Made by a program: the position numbers and the translations under genes | Source of the DNA: JAEXNA01 sp037189585 | GTDB lineage: Bacteria > Vulcanimicrobiota > Xenobia > Xenobiales > JADMJV01 | Direction of reading: 5' to 3' | Assembly (NCBI GenBank): GCA_037189585.1 | Contig: JBBCJA010000019.1 | Coordinates: 1-64,000, forward strand | DNA: 64,000 nucleotides | Notes under the pieces: model-generated | The model's input: the letters and a program-made list of their open reading frames with translations, nothing else | Database searches by the model: none | What the model was told of the DNA's origin: nothing | Shown: positions 24,529-32,797 of the stretch, one piece after another | Layout: each line of letters begins with the position of its first letter | How positions within the stretch are numbered: position 1 is the stretch's first letter

Positions 24529-25452
24529 ACTGGCCCGCTTTAGGCGGTCCCGGACCGCGAGCCATTCGGGCGAGTCGGGAGGCGACTCCACCAGGATCTC
24601 GCGGCAGTCGGAAGCCTCGGCTTGGCGCAACGCTCCGTAAAGCTGTCGCGCGTAGAGATCGGCCTCAGGGGACAGCTCGATCAACGGCCGTCCCACCGGC
24701 CACGGACCCGGCGAATACACCAGCAGCGCCTGCTCCTCGGCCTCGCAGGATCGCAACTTATCCGCCGGAAGCAGGCGCACGGGTTGGCGTGGCGCGTAGT
24801 GACTTTTCAAGGCGCCGGGCACGCCTTCAGTCAGTGGAATAGCCGGATCTTCCACCCGCATACCGGCCACCTCTTCGATCCGTTCGCGCGACAGCTGTCC
24901 GGGTCGCATCATAACCAGGCGCGATTCCTCCACCTTGACGATGGTGGACTCTAGTCCTACCTGACAGGGGCCGCCGTCGAGCACAGCCACTCTCCCCTCG
25001 AACTCCTCCTCCACGTGGGAAGCGACCGTGGGACTGATGTGCCCAAAGCGGTTGGCCGAAGGCGCCACTACGGGGCGCCCGAGTTCTCGCAGTAAGTCCT
25101 GGGTCAAGGGTGAGGCCGGGGCGCGCACGCCGATCAGCGGGCGTCCTCCGGTGATCCGGTTCGAAACCAAGGAGGACTTGGGTAGAAGCAAGGTGAGCGG
25201 CCCCGGCCAGAAAGCTTCCATCAAGGCTAATGCCGCCGGATCAAGAGCTTCGATATAAGGGAGGCACATCACCAGATCAGCCACATGCAAGATCACCGGA
25301 TGGTCGGTGGGGCGACCCTTGGTTTGATAAAGTCTCGTCAACGCTTCATCGGATGAAGCGTCGGCCGCCAGGCCGTAAACCGTCTCGGTGGGGATGGCCA
25401 CAAGTTGTCCGTCTTGCAAGAGCTTGACGGCCTGAGTAAGAGACACGAGCAT
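24517..25452 (-). CDS. L-threonylcarbamoyladenylate synthase (Sua5/TsaC)
   Basis: 311 residues: an N-terminal YrdC/TsaC domain (PTETVYGLAADASSDEALTR, KGRPTDHPVILHV, SANRFGHISPT) and the C-terminal Sua5 domain (about 205-305, LKSHYAPRQPVRLLPADKLR), so the long Sua5 form rather than short TsaC. It makes threonylcarbamoyl-AMP from Thr, bicarbonate and ATP for the t6A37 tRNA modification in the cytosol. The substrate-site residues K, R and S of the YrdC pocket are present. Confidence 0.95.
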   Translation of the reverse strand: MLVSLTQAVKLLQDGQLVAIPTETVYGLAADASSDEALTRLYQTKGRPTDHPVILHVADLVMCLPYIEALDPAALALMEAFWPGPLTLLLPKSSLVSNRITGGRPLIGVRAPASPLTQDLLRELGRPVVAPSANRFGHISPTVASHVEEEFEGRVAVLDGGPCQVGLESTIVKVEESRLVMMRPGQLSRERIEEVAGMRVEDPAIPLTEGVPGALKSHYAPRQPVRLLPADKLRSCEAEEQALLVYSPGPWPVGRPLIELSPEADLYARQLYGALRQAEASDCREILVESPPDSPEWLAVRDRLKRASSEK

Positions 25453-25539
25453 CGCCCCGCGCTTCGAAAGTGAGATCGAATGTCTTGCCGTTCACATCTT
25501 TTTTAGATCTTTTTCCGACCCCATTTTTATATTAAGTGT

Positions 25540-26220
25540 ATGAGAATCAGTTCCGGATACGACCCTATCTCCGCGATACAGAACGCGCGCGCTCGGCAGA
25601 TGTCGAGCCTGGTAGGGATGCAGTCCAATTTCCAATACTCCCAACCGACCCCCCCGATTCCTAACTACGGACACGGATATCAAGATCTTTTGAGCCTTAG
25701 CGGACAAGCCTTTCAACAACCAGGAGGTGGGAACTGGGGTTCTCCTGGCGAAGTGGGACCTTGGGGACCCGATCCCAACACATTCTGGAATTCCGGCAAC
25801 GGGGGGCGCATGTCCAACGGTCAGAGCATCGAAGACCTTTTCAACAACCCTTACGGCAGCCAGCCCGATCTTGGCTACTTGGAGCAAGAGCTGAGGAAAT
25901 TGCAGGAAGCCAAGCGGATACACGGTACGCAGCCCCCAGCCAAGCAAGGTCAAAAAGGAGACCTTCGCGTCATCGCCGGCAACCGCCCCGACGGAGTCAA
26001 GCCCAAAGAGATCCGTATCGACGACGCCAACAACTACGACTACCAGAAAGCCGAGAACAGCTATCAAGACAACCGTCAGGAAACGCGCTTCAAGGATGGT
26101 ACCGTTGGCCGCGAGTACGACGTGACGGTGACCTGGGAAGACGGCTCCACCACCAAAAAGCGGGTTCAACTCAAGCAGCCCGGGCAGATCGTCTATATGG
26201 ACACCGCCTACTCGTATTAG
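25540..26220 (+). CDS. Gly/Pro/Asn-rich protein of unknown function, no signal peptide
   Basis: 226 residues starting MRISSGYDPISAI. The N-terminal half is low-complexity (Gln, Pro, Gly, Asn, Trp: GQAFQQPGGGNWGSPGEVGP). The C-terminal 90 residues look like a beta-fold (DLRVIAGNRPDGVKPKEIRI, YDVTVTWEDGSTTKKRVQLK). No known family. TATATT ends 6 bases before the ATG and there is no Shine-Dalgarno, so the transcript may be leaderless. The start pattern (Ile at position 3, then Ser) matches other proteins of the window that lack signals. A strong terminator follows. Confidence 0.6.
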   Translation: MRISSGYDPISAIQNARARQMSSLVGMQSNFQYSQPTPPIPNYGHGYQDLLSLSGQAFQQPGGGNWGSPGEVGPWGPDPNTFWNSGNGGRMSNGQSIEDLFNNPYGSQPDLGYLEQELRKLQEAKRIHGTQPPAKQGQKGDLRVIAGNRPDGVKPKEIRIDDANNYDYQKAENSYQDNRQETRFKDGTVGREYDVTVTWEDGSTTKKRVQLKQPGQIVYMDTAYSY

Positions 26221-26247
26221 GACGTCGAGAGCGACATCGCCCCACGA

Positions 26248-26276
26248 AGGACCTCGCGAAAAGCGAGGTCCTTTTT
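26248..26276 (+). terminator. rho-independent terminator
   Basis: AGGACCTCGC (26248-26257) pairs with GCGAGGTCCT (26263-26272), followed by TTTTT. It ends the 25540 gene. Confidence 0.9.
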
Positions 26277-26298
26277 GCAAATTGTCGTAGCGCCGCGA

Positions 26299-27012
26299 AT
26301 GCGAACATTTCTTCTTCTCACCTTGATGACCGCGCTCACCTCACAAGCTCTAGCCGAGACATCGGATGGGTTGGAAATCGAGGAACTGAAGCCTGGAGTC
26401 TATCTGGTGCGCGACTACCTCTCAACTCAAGATTACGGTCGCGTGGATTGCAACGGATTGCTCTACATCGTCGACGGGGAAGCCCTGGCCATTGATACAC
26501 CACACACCGAAGCTCTCGCGGAGGTACTGATCGAGCGAGTGAAAACCCAATTCGGCGCCAAGATTACCGGAGTCGTGATTGGGCACACCCACGCCGACTC
26601 GATGGGAGGGCTGGCCGCCTTTCAAAAGGCGGGTATCCCTTCCTACTCCAGCTTGGCGACTCAAGAGAAAGCCACCCGACAAGGTCTTCCCGTACCTAAC
26701 GCGGGGTACGACTCGTCCCTCAAGCTGCGGGTCGGCGGCAAAACTGTCCAATGCCACTACTTCGGGCCCGGTCACACCGGCGACAACGCCGTCACATATC
26801 TCGAGGAAGAGAAGGTGTTGTTCGGTGACTGTCTGGTCAAAGCTCAAGGTGCCTCTAAGGGGTTCCTTGGTGACGCCGATGTCGGACGGTGGTCCCAAAC
26901 CGTGAGCAAAGTTAAAGAAGCTTTCCCCGACGCCCAAATGGTGATTCCAGGCCACGGAGCCCCCGGCGGCACCGAACTGCTCGACTATACCATCGAGCTA
27001 TTCACACCATAG
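26299..27012 (+). CDS. subclass B1-type metallo-beta-lactamase-like hydrolase
   Basis: 237 residues from ATG 26299, with a signal peptide (TFLLLTLMTALTSQALA). The full B1-type zinc set is visible: His96-Thr-His98-Ala-Asp100 (HTHADSMGG), His159 (GPGHTGDN), Cys178 (FGDCLVK) and His219 (IPGHG). The Lys two residues before the KAQG turn corresponds to the B1 lysine that contacts the beta-lactam carboxylate. The C-terminus (VIPGHGAPGGTELLDYTIEL) is also B1-like, and the length is right. The cysteine ligand separates it from B2, B3 and glyoxalase-type relatives. Beta-lactam hydrolysis in the periplasm is predicted, not shown. Regulation unseen; no mobile element nearby. Confidence 0.85.
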   Translation: MRTFLLLTLMTALTSQALAETSDGLEIEELKPGVYLVRDYLSTQDYGRVDCNGLLYIVDGEALAIDTPHTEALAEVLIERVKTQFGAKITGVVIGHTHADSMGGLAAFQKAGIPSYSSLATQEKATRQGLPVPNAGYDSSLKLRVGGKTVQCHYFGPGHTGDNAVTYLEEEKVLFGDCLVKAQGASKGFLGDADVGRWSQTVSKVKEAFPDAQMVIPGHGAPGGTELLDYTIELFTP

Positions 27013-27029
27013 GCTGGTTCTCGAGAGTC

Positions 27030-28820
27030 CTAACCTTCTCGCCCGAAACGTTTGCGAAAGGTGTCCAGCGACTCCAGTTGAGGAACGTGCTGGCGCAGCC
27101 AGGCCCAGCGCTCCATCTTCTTGGCGTATTTGTTCAGGACTTCCGTGTTGAGGTGGTCGCCAGGCCCATAGGTGATGTCGGGAGAGTTGATCAGCTCGCC
27201 TTGCTCATTGAGCACGGGCTGCCCGTCATAACGAATCGGCTTGCCCTCGGAATCCCTCAAGATGGTGTACTCTTTGACGCCGTTACGGGCATCGACGTGG
27301 TCGGCCATAATGCTCTGCATCGTATCCGCGGCGAAATCCTTGGACCAGATCAAGGCTCCGACCTCGGAGTTGATCTCGGTGCTGAGGAGATCCAGATTGT
27401 AGGTGGAGATCAGGCTAACCTGATCGTCGGCGGTGGCGACTTTGGCGTGCAGCTTGCGCTCTCCCGTTGCGACAAAGATCTTCATGTTCGGAATCGTGGC
27501 CAAAAGATTCGGCCAGTCTTGCAGAAAGAACGCCTGCGTGACCGCGCTGTCGGTGGATGACGGGCTGTTAGTTCCCAGCCAGATCTCCACACCGCGCTCA
27601 CCGGCCTCTTTGAGGGTCGCGATCATCTGCTCAGTCATCACGATGTAGGGGTTCTCGATGACGATTCGCTTCTGCGCGGCTTTCGCCATCTTGACCAGCG
27701 ACTCACCGAGCGCATCCTGTCCGGTACCGACCACGGAGGTGCGATCGAGAATCTTAACCTCGGCCTCGTGCTGCCCACCCTCGGTCAGGTGGTAGCTCCC
27801 ACGCAGGTCGGGATGCGCGGCGAGCTCCAAGGCCAGCTCTTTGATGGCTTTCTTCTCACGCTTGCCGGGTTCGCGAGTCGCTCCGTCCTCAGGCAAACGA
27901 GCGAGAACTTCCTCGTATAGCTCTTGGGCCAGTTTTTCCCGAGCTTCGGGGGATTGGCGAGCGGTCTCCTTTTCATCGACGGTCAGCGGAGTATCCTTGA
28001 GCCAGCTGTCCATGACGGCATAGGCTCCAAGAAGCTCCAGGTCTCGCTTGACCCAGTTGCCCAAAAAGTCGGGGCGAATCTTGTCGTTGATCCAGGGAGC
28101 GCCGAACTCGACTTCAAAGGCCTGGCGTAGAGCCATCGCGGGAGCTTCTCCCTGGATCGCCACATCGGTGTCGCGCCAGGCAGCCTTGTTGTCCTCGGGA
28201 GAGGCGAAGTACTCATAACTGATATTACGACCCCCGGTGATCGAAAACTCCCCGTCGACCTCGAGAATCTTGTCGTGGTTACTGGCCGCGATGTAGCTCT
28301 TTCCGATGTTGAGCGCACCATCGATAAGCTTTTTGTGGTGAGGATGGTACACTTTGGCTTCGGCGTTGGGAAGCTCGACGAGCTCTTGCAGATAGTCGCG
28401 GCCCCCGATGTGGGATTTGAATCCGCGGGTCCCGAAAGTGTCTCCGGTGGCGTCGACCATCACACGGGTTTTCACACCTTCTTGGGAAGCCTTTTTGTAG
28501 ATCAAACCCAACATCGCCTTGCCGAAGACATCTTTGTCCCAGCAGAAGTACTGGGCGTTAATATTTTCGGAGGCTCCCTCGAGCATCTTCCAACGAGCAT
28601 TCCAGGCCTCCGTGTTGTCCTCGAGAAGACGGACGTTGGAGTTTCCGCCCAGAGTGTGAACGGAATTGAAGGCCTGGCGCAATCCCGTGGGAGGGAACGC
28701 CTCTTGCGGTAGCGAGGACAGAAACTGCTCCGTGGGCGCGACGGCTAGCGCGGGCACAGCGGCCCTGGCCGTCTCGCGAGTGGAGAGAATCGGTCGACTC
28801 GAAATCGCTTGAATATTCAT
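27030..28820 (-). CDS. phospholipase D-like protein without signal peptide
   Basis: 596 residues. Two HKD motifs: HDK at 182-184 (SNHDKILEVDGEFSITGGR) and HAK at 458-460 (KLHAKVATADDQVSLISTYN), each with downstream Gly/Asn as in the PLD superfamily (phospholipases, cardiolipin synthases, some nucleases). The region between (about 210-350) is charged and helical, an insertion relative to cardiolipin synthase, and there are no N-terminal membrane helices. The start (MNIQAISSRPILSTRETARA) is polar with Ile at position 3, like other putative exported proteins here. It could be an exported phospholipase toxin or an internal enzyme. Confidence 0.85.
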   Translation of the reverse strand: MNIQAISSRPILSTRETARAAVPALAVAPTEQFLSSLPQEAFPPTGLRQAFNSVHTLGGNSNVRLLEDNTEAWNARWKMLEGASENINAQYFCWDKDVFGKAMLGLIYKKASQEGVKTRVMVDATGDTFGTRGFKSHIGGRDYLQELVELPNAEAKVYHPHHKKLIDGALNIGKSYIAASNHDKILEVDGEFSITGGRNISYEYFASPEDNKAAWRDTDVAIQGEAPAMALRQAFEVEFGAPWINDKIRPDFLGNWVKRDLELLGAYAVMDSWLKDTPLTVDEKETARQSPEAREKLAQELYEEVLARLPEDGATREPGKREKKAIKELALELAAHPDLRGSYHLTEGGQHEAEVKILDRTSVVGTGQDALGESLVKMAKAAQKRIVIENPYIVMTEQMIATLKEAGERGVEIWLGTNSPSSTDSAVTQAFFLQDWPNLLATIPNMKIFVATGERKLHAKVATADDQVSLISTYNLDLLSTEINSEVGALIWSKDFAADTMQSIMADHVDARNGVKEYTILRDSEGKPIRYDGQPVLNEQGELINSPDITYGPGDHLNTEVLNKYAKKMERWAWLRQHVPQLESLDTFRKRFGREG

Positions 28821-28919
28821 AGGCGGAATTTACGCCATGAATATCACAGGTCCGTTAAACCCACATGAGCTTCATCCGAGTTTAACTCAAAAAACCGATA
28901 ATACAAGAACACCACAATG

Positions 28920-28954
28920 AAAAGCCTTCACGCCACCAGGCGGTGAAGGCTTTT
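28920..28954. terminator. terminator of CHAP gene 1
   Basis: AAAAGCCTTCAC (28920-28931) pairs with GTGAAGGCTTTT (28943-28954). The stem has A and T flanks on both sides, so it can work in both directions. It ends the 28974-29741 gene. Confidence 0.8.
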
Positions 28955-28973
28955 CGTCGTGGCTAGCTTCAGG

Positions 28974-29741
28974 TTACTTCGGTAAGAAAACGCGGAAGCT
29001 AGTACCGTAATTGGTGATCTGTTTGCGAATTTTATCGCTAGCCTCTCGTCCGTCGCCCAAAGCGATGGAGATGTGGCCGTGCGGATGGCCAGAGCCGCGA
29101 TTCCAAACCACGACCGCTCCCGCGGGAAGCTTGGCGAGGTCCTTCTGCGAGACCTTGATTTCACGGAACTTGGGATTGCGGGCCAGTTGGTCGGCACCCA
29201 TATAGGCGCTAGCTCCACCCACGCCCTTGACTCCGGCACGCTCTAAAGCCTGTCGAACATAGCGAAAGCATAGGCCGCCTGGACCGGTCGCGTGCTTTTC
29301 CGCATCTTTGGCCAATGCCGCTCCCCAGCCCGGAACGGAGCCGAAATCCGAGGAAGTGGCGGTGGGAGCCGAAGAACCGTCGACGGAGCTTGCCCCACCC
29401 GAGGACCCACCGGAAGAGCCTCCCAGGAAATCGCTGACGCCGGAACCACCTCCAGACGAGCCCCCGCCACCAAAGTTGCCGACAGAGCTGACCATCGCCT
29501 GCATTTGCTGAAGCATGAGCATCTGGGTCATCATCATGATAGCGTTGGTCAACTGCGACATCATGGATGTCATCATGGAGTGCTGCTGGCCGATGCCGTT
29601 CATCTGATGGCTGGCCCCGAAGGGGTCGAACATATTACCACCAGGGGGATATCCCGTGGCTCCTGAGTTCATACCGTTGTGGAAACCGCCGGCTCCAAAT
29701 CCGTTCATCGCCATCGGGTTCTGCGCGACGTTACCGTACAT
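28974..29741 (-). CDS. CHAP-like protein 1 with Met-rich segment
   Basis: 255 residues; start 29741 with AAAGGAG. Layout: Gly/Asn-rich N-terminus (AMNGFGAGGFHNGMNSG, GNMFDPFGASHQMNGIG), a Met-rich amphipathic segment (about 55-90, NAIMMMTQMLMLQQMQAMV), a Gly/Ser linker and a C-terminal CHAP-like domain (about 150-255). The domain has Cys in GGLCFRYVRQAL and His in GHPHGHISIALGDGREAS, the Cys-His arrangement of CHAP peptidoglycan amidases/peptidases. There is no Sec signal. It is the first of four tandem paralogues, each with its own promoter region and terminator. Predicted target is peptidoglycan; the Met-rich part may serve export, membrane insertion or copper binding. Confidence 0.75.
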   Translation of the reverse strand: MYGNVAQNPMAMNGFGAGGFHNGMNSGATGYPPGGNMFDPFGASHQMNGIGQQHSMMTSMMSQLTNAIMMMTQMLMLQQMQAMVSSVGNFGGGGSSGGGSGVSDFLGGSSGGSSGGASSVDGSSAPTATSSDFGSVPGWGAALAKDAEKHATGPGGLCFRYVRQALERAGVKGVGGASAYMGADQLARNPKFREIKVSQKDLAKLPAGAVVVWNRGSGHPHGHISIALGDGREASDKIRKQITNYGTSFRVFLPK

Positions 29742-29825
29742 ACTTCTGGAGTCTCCTTTAAGATTGAGTTCTTACCTCAAGTCTCTCAAAAACATGTGGA
29801 ACGATTCTCCACTTCACTCACCAGC

Positions 29826-29842
29826 AATGAACATTTTGTTAA
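29826..29842 (-). promoter_or_regulatory. phased repeats upstream of CHAP gene 1
   Basis: On the minus strand TTAACA is followed 11 bp later by TTCATT. A second shared block TTCCACATGTTT..GAGAGA lies between this and the start codon, matching CHAP gene 2. Confidence 0.45.
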
Positions 29843-29878
29843 TTGTCGCGACCCCACGTTTGATGTCCGCCACAACAT

Positions 29879-29920
29879 AAGAAAAGAGCCACCGGGCTCG
29901 AAAGCGGTGGCTCTTTTCTT
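29879..29920. terminator. terminator of CHAP gene 2
   Basis: A 16-bp perfect stem: AAGAAAAGAGCCACCG (29879-29894) with its complement at 29905-29920, A/T-rich outer ends, active in either direction. Confidence 0.85.
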
Positions 29921-29935
29921 AGGAAGGAAGCAAAG

Positions 29936-30706
29936 TCATTTCGGCAAGAAAACCCGAACGTTGCTTCCCATGTTGGTGGTCTGAGGACGAACGAGATCGC
30001 TAACCTCGCGCCCATCACCCAGAGAGATGGAGATGTGGCCGTGGATTCTTCCAGCGGAGGAAGCACCAGAACCGTTTCGGTCCCAGACCACGACAGCACC
30101 GGCGGGCAGCTTGGGCAAGTCTTTCGGTGCGACTTTGACCTCGCGGAATTTGGGGTTCTTAGCCAACTGGTCAGCCGCCATATAGGCGCTGGCACCGCCG
30201 ACCCCACCCTTCACACCGGCACGAGCGAGAGCCTCGCAGACATACTTGAAGCACCAGCCGCCGGGGCCTTTGACAGAGTGTCTCTCGGCATCCTTAGCCA
30301 TAGCCGCACCCCAGCCAGGGATGGAGCCGAAGTCGGATGAGGTCGCGGCCGGAGCCGAAGAGCCCCCTACAGAGCTGGAGCCACCGAGGAAGTTGCCGAC
30401 ACCGCTGCCGCCGCTGCTACCGGACGAACTGCCGAAATTAGCGGCAGCGCTGACCATGGCTTGCATCTGCTTAAGCATCAACATCTGCGTCATCATCATG
30501 ATGGCGTTAGTCATCTGCGAGAACATGGCGGTCATCTGAGCGTGCTGCCCGCCGATGGCGTTCATCTGTGCGCTGGCCCCGAAAGGGTCAAACATGTTTC
30601 CACCGGGCGGATACCCCGGAGCGCCCTGGGACATCGCGAGATTTTGGAATCCAGCGTTTCCAAATCCATTCATCGCTATCGGGCTCTGGCTGGTACCACC
30701 GTTCAT
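29936..30706 (-). CDS. CHAP-like protein 2 with Met-rich segment
   Basis: 256 residues from ATG 30706 (AAAGGAG 7 bases upstream); a longer in-frame start would run back through the promoter region. Same layout as its neighbours: AMNGFGNAGF and GNMFDPFGASAQMNAIG, Met-rich segment (NAIMMMTQMLMLKQMQAMV), Gly/Ser linker, CHAP-like domain with Cys in GGWCFKYVCEAL and His in GRIHGHISISLGDGREVS. It differs by an extra NGSGASSAG loop before the active His. No signal peptide. Confidence 0.75.
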   Translation of the reverse strand: MNGGTSQSPIAMNGFGNAGFQNLAMSQGAPGYPPGGNMFDPFGASAQMNAIGGQHAQMTAMFSQMTNAIMMMTQMLMLKQMQAMVSAAANFGSSSGSSGGSGVGNFLGGSSSVGGSSAPAATSSDFGSIPGWGAAMAKDAERHSVKGPGGWCFKYVCEALARAGVKGGVGGASAYMAADQLAKNPKFREVKVAPKDLPKLPAGAVVVWDRNGSGASSAGRIHGHISISLGDGREVSDLVRPQTTNMGSNVRVFLPK

Positions 30707-30786
30707 TTTGACAACTCCTTTGATGGGAACTCTTGACCTTAATCTCTCAGAAACATGTGGAATCGAGCTGCACTCGGATGCCCAAA

Positions 30787-30803
30787 GATGAACAACATGT
30801 AAA
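30787..30803 (-). promoter_or_regulatory. phased repeats upstream of CHAP gene 2
   Basis: On the minus strand TTTACA is followed 11 bp later by TTCATC, then the block TTCCACATGTTTCTGAGAGA shared with CHAP gene 1. Confidence 0.45.
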
Positions 30804-30825
30804 TTGCGATCACCCGAACTAGAAA

Positions 30826-30859
30826 AAGGCGAGTCGAACCTACATGAACGACTCGCCTT
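30826..30859. terminator. terminator of CHAP gene 3
   Basis: AAGGCGAGTCG (30826-30836) pairs with CGACTCGCCTT (30849-30859). On the minus strand the stem is followed by TTT, directly after the gene end. Confidence 0.8.
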
Positions 30860-30879
30860 CCTTATAAAGACCAACAAGA

Positions 30880-31698
30880 CTATTTCGGCAGAAAAACCCG
30901 AAACTTGGTACCGTATCCGGTGATCTGGTTGCGTTTGACGTCGCTGGCTTCCCGGCCACCGCCCAAAGCGATGGAGATGTGGCCGTGTTGGTGTCCATTG
31001 CCGCGGTCCCAAACCACCACCGCGCCTGGGGGCAACTTCTTGAGATCTTTTTCCGCCACCTTAATCTCGCGGAACTTTGGATTGCGCGCCAATTGGTCGG
31101 CTGCCATATAAGCGCTAGCTCCGCCTACGCCCTTAACGCCCGCCCGCTCCAAGGCTTGCCTCACATAACGGAAGCACAATCCTCCCCGTCCGGTCGCGTG
31201 CTTTTCCGCATCCTTGGCCAGGGCCGCGCCCCAAGCGGGGACATTTCCGAAGTCTGACGATGTAGCGGTAGGAGCGGAATTGTCGACCGACGAGGTACCA
31301 CCACCTCCGCCTCCTCCCCCACCTACCGACGGAGAGCCTCCGCCACCACCGCCACTCACGGAAGGCGAGTATCCGCCACCTCCACCACCACCACCGAGAA
31401 AGTCGCTGACTCCGGGGCTTCCACCGGAAGCGCCGGATCCACCGAAGTCGGCATTAGAAGAAGCCAGGGCTTGAAGCTGTTGCTGCATCATGGATGCGTT
31501 CAAGGTACTGAGGGCTTGGGCGAGCATCATGAACAAGGAGCCGATACCGTTACTTTGCTGACCTAGGCCTAGTCCGTTAAGTCCTTGCTGCTGTCCAAGG
31601 CCGAAACCGGTCAATCCCTGCTGCTGGCCCAAGGCCGCGAAAGGCGATCCGCTGAAGTTTTGCTGAGGTCCGTAGTTGTTCTGGGCGATTCCGTACAT
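30880..31698 (-). CDS. CHAP-like protein 3, divergent N-terminus
   Basis: 272 residues; start 31698 with AAGGAG. The N-terminus has repeats of GLGQQQGLNGLG type and a less Met-rich helix (LFMMLAQALSTLNASMMQQQ). The linker is long and glycine-rich (GGGGGGSPSVGGGGGGGGG). The CHAP-like domain is nearly the same as in protein 1 (GGLCFRYVRQALERAGVKGV, GHQHGHISIALGGGREAS). No signal peptide. The Met segment is the part least conserved here, while the active-site domain is kept. Confidence 0.75.
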   Translation of the reverse strand: MYGIAQNNYGPQQNFSGSPFAALGQQQGLTGFGLGQQQGLNGLGLGQQSNGIGSLFMMLAQALSTLNASMMQQQLQALASSNADFGGSGASGGSPGVSDFLGGGGGGGGYSPSVSGGGGGGSPSVGGGGGGGGGTSSVDNSAPTATSSDFGNVPAWGAALAKDAEKHATGRGGLCFRYVRQALERAGVKGVGGASAYMAADQLARNPKFREIKVAEKDLKKLPPGAVVVWDRGNGHQHGHISIALGGGREASDVKRNQITGYGTKFRVFLPK

Positions 31699-31764
31699 TT
31701 GAAGCTCCTTAGGCGTGTTCTTGAAGCCAGTATGCGGGAGCTCAGTGGCGGTAGAGTCGCCGCC

Positions 31765-31792
31765 AAGTCAAACAATGTGAACAGATTGTAAA
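31765..31792 (-). promoter_or_regulatory. phased repeats upstream of CHAP gene 3
   Basis: On the minus strand TTTACA, TTCACA and TGACTT follow each other at exactly 11-bp spacing. The last lies 67 bp before the start codon. Confidence 0.5.
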
Positions 31793-31806
31793 TCTCCGGT
31801 AACGAC

Positions 31807-31840
31807 AGAAAAGCCCACGCGCGAGCGCGTGAGCTTTTCT
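31807..31840. terminator. terminator of CHAP gene 4
   Basis: AGAAAAGCCCACGCGC (31807-31822) pairs with GCGCGTGAGCTTTTCT (31825-31840) with one weak pair. The inner bases must open to form the loop. Confidence 0.75.
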
Positions 31841-31864
31841 GAGTGAGAATGAAAGCGCCGAAAT

Positions 31865-32629
31865 TTACTTCGGCAAGAACACGCGGACGCTGGTCCCGTA
31901 GTTGGTGATCTGAGTGCGAAGCTTGTCGCTGGCCTCTTTACCGTTACCCAAAGCGATAGAGATGTGGCCGTGTGGATGCCCGGCTCCCTTGTTCCAAACA
32001 ACCACGGCTCCGGCCGGCAATTTCGGGAGGTCTTTCGGTTGGACCGAGACTTCACGGAACTTGTCGCTCTTGGCTAGTTGGTCGGCGGCCATGTAGGCAC
32101 TCGCCCCCGAGGTGTTGACCCCAAACTTTCTCAGCGCCTGAGCGACCCACTTAAAGCAATAGCCTCCAGGACCGTTGGCGTTGTCGCCCGCGTACTTAGC
32201 AAGCTGGGAACCCCAGCCCGCCACATTTCCAAAATCCGAGGAAGTTGCGGCGGGAGCCGAGGAGCCTACCGAGGAGGAACCGCCGGAAGAGCCGCCAGAA
32301 CTGCCGCCGAGGAAATCGCTGATTCCGCTGCTTCCCCCGGAAGAACCTCCAAAATTTCCCATCGAGCTAACCATGGCTTGCATCTGCTGCATCATGAGCA
32401 TCTGGGTCATCATCATCATCACGCCCATCATCTGCTGCATCATCTGATTCATCATCGCACCTTGTTGGGCGATGCCATTCATCTGTTGATTGGCGCCGAA
32501 GGGGTCGAACATGTTGGCGCCGGAATTGCCGTTGGCTCCACCGAAGCCAAATCCGGGATTCCCACCATAGGCGCCCTGCACACCACCGTGGGTGTTAGGC
32601 ATCGCCGAGTTCTGCACTATTCCGTTCAT
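31865..32629 (-). CDS. CHAP-like protein 4 with extreme Met-rich segment
   Basis: 254 residues from ATG 32629 (CAGGAG upstream). Gly/Asn-rich N-terminus (GGVQGAYGGNPGFGFGGANG, NMFDPFGANQQMNGIAQ), then the most Met-rich segment of the four (MMNQMMQQMMGVMMMMTQML), Gly/Ser linker and a CHAP-like domain (GGYCFKWVAQALRKFGV, GHPHGHISIALGNGKEAS). It diverges more in the domain than proteins 1-3 (LAKYAGDNANG instead of LAKDAEKHATG). No signal peptide. Confidence 0.75.
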   Translation of the reverse strand: MNGIVQNSAMPNTHGGVQGAYGGNPGFGFGGANGNSGANMFDPFGANQQMNGIAQQGAMMNQMMQQMMGVMMMMTQMLMMQQMQAMVSSMGNFGGSSGGSSGISDFLGGSSGGSSGGSSSVGSSAPAATSSDFGNVAGWGSQLAKYAGDNANGPGGYCFKWVAQALRKFGVNTSGASAYMAADQLAKSDKFREVSVQPKDLPKLPAGAVVVWNKGAGHPHGHISIALGNGKEASDKLRTQITNYGTSVRVFLPK

Positions 32630-32686
32630 CGAATGGTCTCCTGGTGTCAAGTTCTTAGAATCAGTCTGTCATGACGACGTGGAATA

Positions 32687-32714
32687 CATGAAGAACGGGA
32701 TTGTCATATGTAAA
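32687..32714 (-). promoter_or_regulatory. phased repeats upstream of CHAP gene 4
   Basis: On the minus strand TTTACA, CAATCC and TTCATG are spaced 11 and 11 bp; the middle one is degenerate. They lie 58 bp before the start codon. Confidence 0.4.
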
Positions 32715-32797
32715 AAGTTTGTGAACCGGCCGGGGAATATCTGTCTTGCCTTTCGGCAAAAACGGAATTTCGTTCAAGATAGCGAAAGGCTCGCTCC

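Noticed and set aside
24024..24842. A 272-codon Arg/Gly-rich plus-strand frame across the 24052 gene and the Sua5/TsaC gene
   Set aside because: It crosses two better genes, has an off-frame composition and no family resemblance.
28860..28920. TTTAAC-type hexamers upstream of the phospholipase D gene as members of the phased-repeat set
   Set aside because: The two TTTAAC-like sequences are not spaced by 10-11 bp and no matching -10 distance was found.
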